A stretch of 64,000 bases of DNA. Source: Dermatophagoides farinae. Its lineage: Eukaryota > Arthropoda > Arachnida > Sarcoptiformes > Pyroglyphidae. The DNA lies in the NCBI RefSeq assembly GCF_024713945.1, contig NC_134680.1:6941501-7005500 (forward strand). The letters run 5' to 3'. Made by a program: the position numbers and the translations under genes. How positions within the stretch are numbered: position 1 is the first letter of the stretch; each line of letters starts with the position of its first letter. The notes beneath the pieces were generated by a model. The model was not told the DNA's origin. It was given only the letters and a program-made list of their open reading frames with translations, and did no database searches. Below, one piece after another: positions 25,901 to 31,900 of this stretch.

Positions 25901-28900
25901 GATGCTTCCGATAGATCTTTCGGGGGTACTTTATCTCAGATCATCGATGGAGAAAAAATGCCGGTTGATTTCTTTTCTCGAAATTTCAACCAAACCCAGT
26001 GTAGATATTCTACATATGAAAAAGAAGCAACGGCTATCATCGAGGCGTTAAAGCATTGGCGTCTATTTCTTTTGGGAAAGCCGTTTCGTATTGAATCTGA
26101 TCATCGTCCTTTACGTTGGTTGTTGTCAAAGAGGGACTGTTCGTCAAAATTGGGGCGTATGGTTCTTAAATTACAAGAATTTCAGATTGAAAATATTGAT
26201 TACATCAAAGGTTCTGATAATGTATTAGCTGATGCTTTAAGCAGATTGCAGATGAATCTTTTGTCTTCTGATGCTGAGGATGAATTGGACGATGTTATCG
26301 AAAAAGATAAAGCCAATTTTATCAAGAAAGATGGTAGATGGTTTTTTGTTGATAAATCTAGAGAACGTGAAATATTAAGATTATACGTTAAAAATGAAAA
26401 TGAAAGAAGAAATATTTTGAAGGTGGTTCACGAGAATGGTCATCTTGGTCTTTTTAAGAATGAGGAAGAATTGAGGAGAAGATTCTGGTGGCCTTTTTGG
26501 CGAAAAGAGCTGAAGGCGTTCATCAAAAATTGCAGTAGATGTGAATTTTTCAAAAATGATGATGAAAAAACGAAACTGCCGATGGTTCCCAGCGTGTTGG
26601 AGCCGTTGAATTGGTGCAAAGTCGGTTTGGATTTTTGTGGTCCTTTACAAGTTTCGGAAGCTGGAAATAAATTCGTCATCTTAATCCAGGATTATGCCTC
26701 AAAATTTTTATTGGCTGAAGCTGTAAGAGATTTGAAGTCGGATTCGTTAATTGCGTGGTTGCGTCACGTTTTTGGAATTTTTGGTTGGCCAAAGTCAATT
26801 GTGTGTGACAGGGGTCCTCAATTGGAAAGTCGGAAATTTAAAGAATTTTGTTCTGCTAATAATGTCAACATTGAATTAATTTCTTTGGGGCATCATCAAT
26901 CGAATGGTTTAGTTGAACGCGCCATCAGAACAGTTGAGGATATGTTGAGAACATCTGTCTTGGACAAGAAAAATTGGGATATGGAGCTACCTTCTTTGGT
27001 TTCTGCTTATAATGGTTCAATTCATCACTCTACAAAAATTGCGCCATTCAAACTTATGTTTGGGCATGATATGTCCATTCCTTTGGATTTAAAGTATAAT
27101 ATTTGTCATAAGTTTGAGGACGTTTCTGATTTGGCTAGGAAAAGGATTTTGGAAAATGAAGCGGCTCAAATGAAACAAAAATGTTATTATGATCGCAAAA
27201 TTAAGCTAGAACCTTTATTTTCTGGAGATTTGGTTCTTTGGCATCAATGGGATCATTCGGTTGGTTCTTCTAAAAAATTGAATAAAAAATGGCGTGGTCC
27301 TTTTGTCATCAAGAATAGGTCGGTTACGAATTATGAGATCGCTGATAAAAACGGGAATAGCAGATGGATTCATCATAATCATCTTAAAAGGTTTAATGGC
27401 GATTCTGCTACTCCTCTGGATACGATACGTAATCGTGGAAGACCGGCACACCGATCTTGAGGGGGAGGTGTAACGGCCGTGCATTTCTAGAATATTCGTT
27501 ATTTGATTAGTTCAAACAATACGTTTTCTTAGTATTTATATATGTTCGTTCTGATTAAACATAATCATTCTTGCTTGCTATTACTAAAAATCATCATTAT
27601 GATTACCATATATTTTCTTATGAATAATTAAATCCTGGTAAAGAGAGTGAGAAAGAAAAAAAAAGAAAATGAATTATAGACCAAAATGGACTAAAATATC
27701 CCATGATTGTAGCTGTGATGATGGAAAGCCATTACTTTGTGTTTGTTTTGTTTTGTTTTTTTTTTGTTACATACACCGAATAAAGAGAGAAAAAAGTTTG
27801 CCATTTTTTTGTCATTGATTCTGATTCATTTGACTTTTTTTTCTTGTGCGAGGTCATTCATAATATTTTCTTTAACAATTTTTTTTCTTTGGATTCTTCA
27901 TATTTACAACGTTCAGTTTGTGTTGTGTTGTTTCAGGAAAATGAAATTCAAAGTGTGAGAATGCATTGAGAATCGGATTTCGTCATGATGATGATGATGA
28001 TTTGGCCAAACGTAACTTTTTTTGTTTCTATCATATTCACTATCCAAATATGAAGATGCTGATGATGGAAGAAAAATTTACATATTTCTTGGCGAAATAT
28101 TTTCCATATTTTTATCATCTTCCATGTGTGTATGTTGGATTCGCTGTTCAAATTGAATAAAATAGGCCCTAAGATAAGATGGCCGTTTGTTTATGTTGAT
28201 GATGACGTAATTTTTTCTTTTTTTGCAAATTGTAATTCAAATTTTCATTATCACAGCACAGAATTTTTTTATATTCTATTTGCATTCTTGTTTCACACAC
28301 TTTTTTTCATTCGAAAGAATCAAACAACAAAATCAGGAAAAACTGACTTTTTCTATTACAAGTTTCATTTTGATAGCAAATTATGTTGCGACACTGAACT
28401 GGCAAAGACCTGGCCACATTTGATGTATTTTTTCCTGAAAAAAGTTTTCTTCCTATGTCCATGAATGTGATGGTTGACAATATTCTGTATTTTAACTGGA
28501 ATTATTTTTTTTTGTTTCAATTTTCAAATGGAAACAAACTTTCAAAAAAATGACTAAATAAGTCAGATACATTTTTGTCAAACAAAAAACAAAAAAAAAA
28601 TTATCATCACACCACCACACTCGTCTGTTTGACACCATGGATTATTTTATTTATATGTCAGCAATCATCATTATGTGTGAAATGAAAGAATTAAATCCCG
28701 AGATTTACCTTTTTTCTTTCTCTCGTTAGAACAAATCATGTGTATATTATCATGACCATAGTATGATTTACTTGCTTATCCGAAATTTTTCTGTCTTGTT
28801 CGTGTAAAAAATTAGATTAAAGCTTCGTTGTCTGTGCCCAAATTGGCTACTCATTCAGCGTTATAATTCTTAGTTTTTTTTTTGCTGTCCAACATTGCTG

Positions 28901-31900
28901 ACTGGCGTTGGTTGTGTATGGTTGGTTTGTTTTGTTTGAATCATTGGATCACGTTAAATCATGGATCATTTATACATTTCATATTTTCATTTTCATTCGT
29001 TTCGTTTGTTTTTTCCTGTTGTTGTTGTTGTTGTTTATAACATTGGATTATAACATTTATAAAAGTTTGGGTGATGAATGAATGAACGCTGAGTCTAAAT
29101 GTTTTTGCTGTATGCATCATGATCATGATGATGATGATGTTTAGCCAAACGTGCCTTACTTTATTAATTAGCTTTATTTATTATTTCTGTTTATGTTCAT
29201 GTTCTGTTTTCTATATTTGATATTTGATGTTTATTTCAAAATTAAATAGAGAGTGATGGATATTCTGGTGGTACCGATAGTAAAACGACTACAAGTAGTA
29301 AAACGACAATAGAACTTTATGATTCCAATGGTACAAATGGTACAATAAAACCATCGACAATATCGAACTTAAATCATCATCATCATCACCATCATCATCT
29401 AAATAATAATCATATTGGCCATTCACATATGAATGGTGTTAAGAATGGCAATGGTATCATAACAGAAACATCATTGAGTGGCGGTGGTTCACCAGCACCC
29501 GGCGAAGATGAATTGATAAGCCAAAAAAGTGATGATCGTTTTTCTGGACAAACCGAATATGAAATGGTATGATTGCAATGATATGGATGTATTAATTATT
29601 AATTGATTATTATTTATCGAACGTTTCTAATGATTATCAGGAGATTTCTGCCAATTCCATTATGGCATTGGATGATCCGAATTTCGGTGCAAATTTATTG
29701 CAGCCACATCCTCATCATCTTCATTTATCTGGTGCTGGTATTCATATTACCGGCAATGGCCCTTTAGGAGGTGGAGGTATGAGCACCTATTTGATTGACG
29801 ACCCTAATCATAACCCGATGATGATGAATTTGAATGATGAATCAAATAATGGCGCAATTAATACGAATTTTCACCATCAACAACAACAACAGCAACATCA
29901 TTTAATCAATTCAAATAGCAATACTTTGCCACCATCAAGACCGCCATCAATACCTGTACATTATTCGACAAATTTACGTTATTCATCACTAGGTACCCAT
30001 TTTTCAAATTTTTTTTTGTTTTTGTTTTTCCCATTTTCAATTAACCCTCGTTTTTTCAATTTTCCATTCACACACTATCACTGTTTTCTTTTCTCAGTTC
30101 TGGTTGTTGCATTGCATTGCATTTATTATTTTCGGTGATTTTTTAAGGCTTAATTTATTTTTCGTTTTTTGCTCAGTCAATCACTCTAGTTTGCTAGCGA
30201 AAAAATTCTTATAGTCAAAATTTCTCTGCAACAACAACAACAACAACAACTAGGTCAGTAATGCATTCACAGTGTATAGATTTTTTGGATTCTCTTGAGG
30301 TATCTCACTACTACTTACTACCCATCACATACACACAAATTCAAATTAGACAATTTCCATTTCTTGGTATTTTTTTTCTCTTACCACCATGAACACACAC
30401 ATTCTTTTCGTGCAAAAAATATGTTACTGTCAGATGTATTTATACAATCCATTCATTTATTCATTCATTCAGTTCAGTTCAGTTCAAATTCAATTCTAGT
30501 TTTTATCACTGAAAACATTTCTCGCACGGTCACACACACACATCAATTTATTTTGCTAAATGCATGCATTACGCCCACACCCACAAGCACATTGGATCCA
30601 ATTCTTTTTTATTGTTTTTTCTCATCACTTGTGTCATTATCATTTTCTCAAGCGTTATTAATTCCATCACCATCATCATCATAATCATAGAAAGTGTTTG
30701 TGTGTGTGTGTGTGTGTGTGAGTTTCAATCATAGAATCTTTGCTTGCTTTCTCATTAGATTTTTTCGAGAGTTGATTTCAACCATGGGACTCATCATTTT
30801 TTAAGATGGAAATAGATCTGGTGTAAATATACATGAGAAACAAACCACTTTCCTTTTCCTTTTTTTCAATTGATTTCTCCCGCTCTTGTTGAGAACAAAT
30901 TACATGTTGAATGAATTTTTTTTTTAAATTCTGTCTGTCTGTCTGTCCGTCTGTCTGTGTGTTTGTTTGTTTGCGTTATTTACGAATTTATTCGTTTTCC
31001 TCTATTGCCTTATCTATTCTCGAATGAATGAATGAATGCACAAGTAAATGATCGTGGTAGTTATCGATAATTATTGAAAATCTTTAGAATGTTTTTTTTC
31101 GGTTTTTTATACGTAATGCAAAACTACACAGGTCTCCAAATGATGATAGGCAACAACAACGAGAAAAAAAATCAAAACTAAAGAATCGTCAAGAATCAAG
31201 TTTTTTTTATCGTTATTTTGCCTTTATATAACATTGTTATACCCAAAAAAAAGTCTTTGTTCTTTTTTTCGAGACACAAAAAAAAGAATTCCCAGTCTTT
31301 TGTTTTCGCATTTCCGTTCACAATTTACTAACTGCTGTTGTTGTTGTTGTTGTTGTTGTTTACTTCGCAATCCCAAGACACAAACACACACAGACAATGA
31401 ATGTGTCCCAGATACTGAGACAATGACTAAATTATTATTTTTTTTATTATTTCTCGTGAAAAAAAAACAAAACAAAACAAAAAGACTTTTCTCCACCATA
31501 TAATATAATAGTCATGCTCGTCATCACAAACAAATTAAGAATAATAACAATTTAAGAATATTCAAACAAAATATAGAACAACTCACTGAATTGCTGATGT
31601 ATGCTTCTGCTGCCTGTCTATTTATTCATCTTCAATCTTTTTATACTTATGCGCTTTACATTTCTCAAATTGACTTCTAATTATTATTTATGTGGAATTA
31701 CTTTTGCAATCCATTTCAGGTTCAGATATTGCTCCAGCAGCATTCTATAATGCAATTGCAGCCGAAGAAGATTACCTTAATGCACTACAACAACATCATC
31801 AAGCTGTACAGGCTGCAATGGCTGTCAATACTCATCATCATGCCAATAATAATGGCACAGCAACATTAATTACCGCTAATGGTCCAATTGGTACGATACA

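Larger units (their letters stand above)
23273..27591 (+). mobile_element. Ty3/gypsy LTR retrotransposon, full length, in intron 15 of the nephrin-type gene
   Basis: A 4319-base element lies between two LTRs of 123 bases that are identical by eye, in sense orientation to the host gene. It has a candidate primer-binding site at 23401, gag, a -1-shifted pol with protease, RT, RNase H and integrase, and a polypurine tract abutting the 3' LTR. Identical LTRs and open frames imply a recent, possibly active copy. The flanks (GACTAT left, CATCAT right) show no target-site duplication. The gag resembles BEL/Pao rather than ordinary gypsy gag. Confidence 0.94.
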
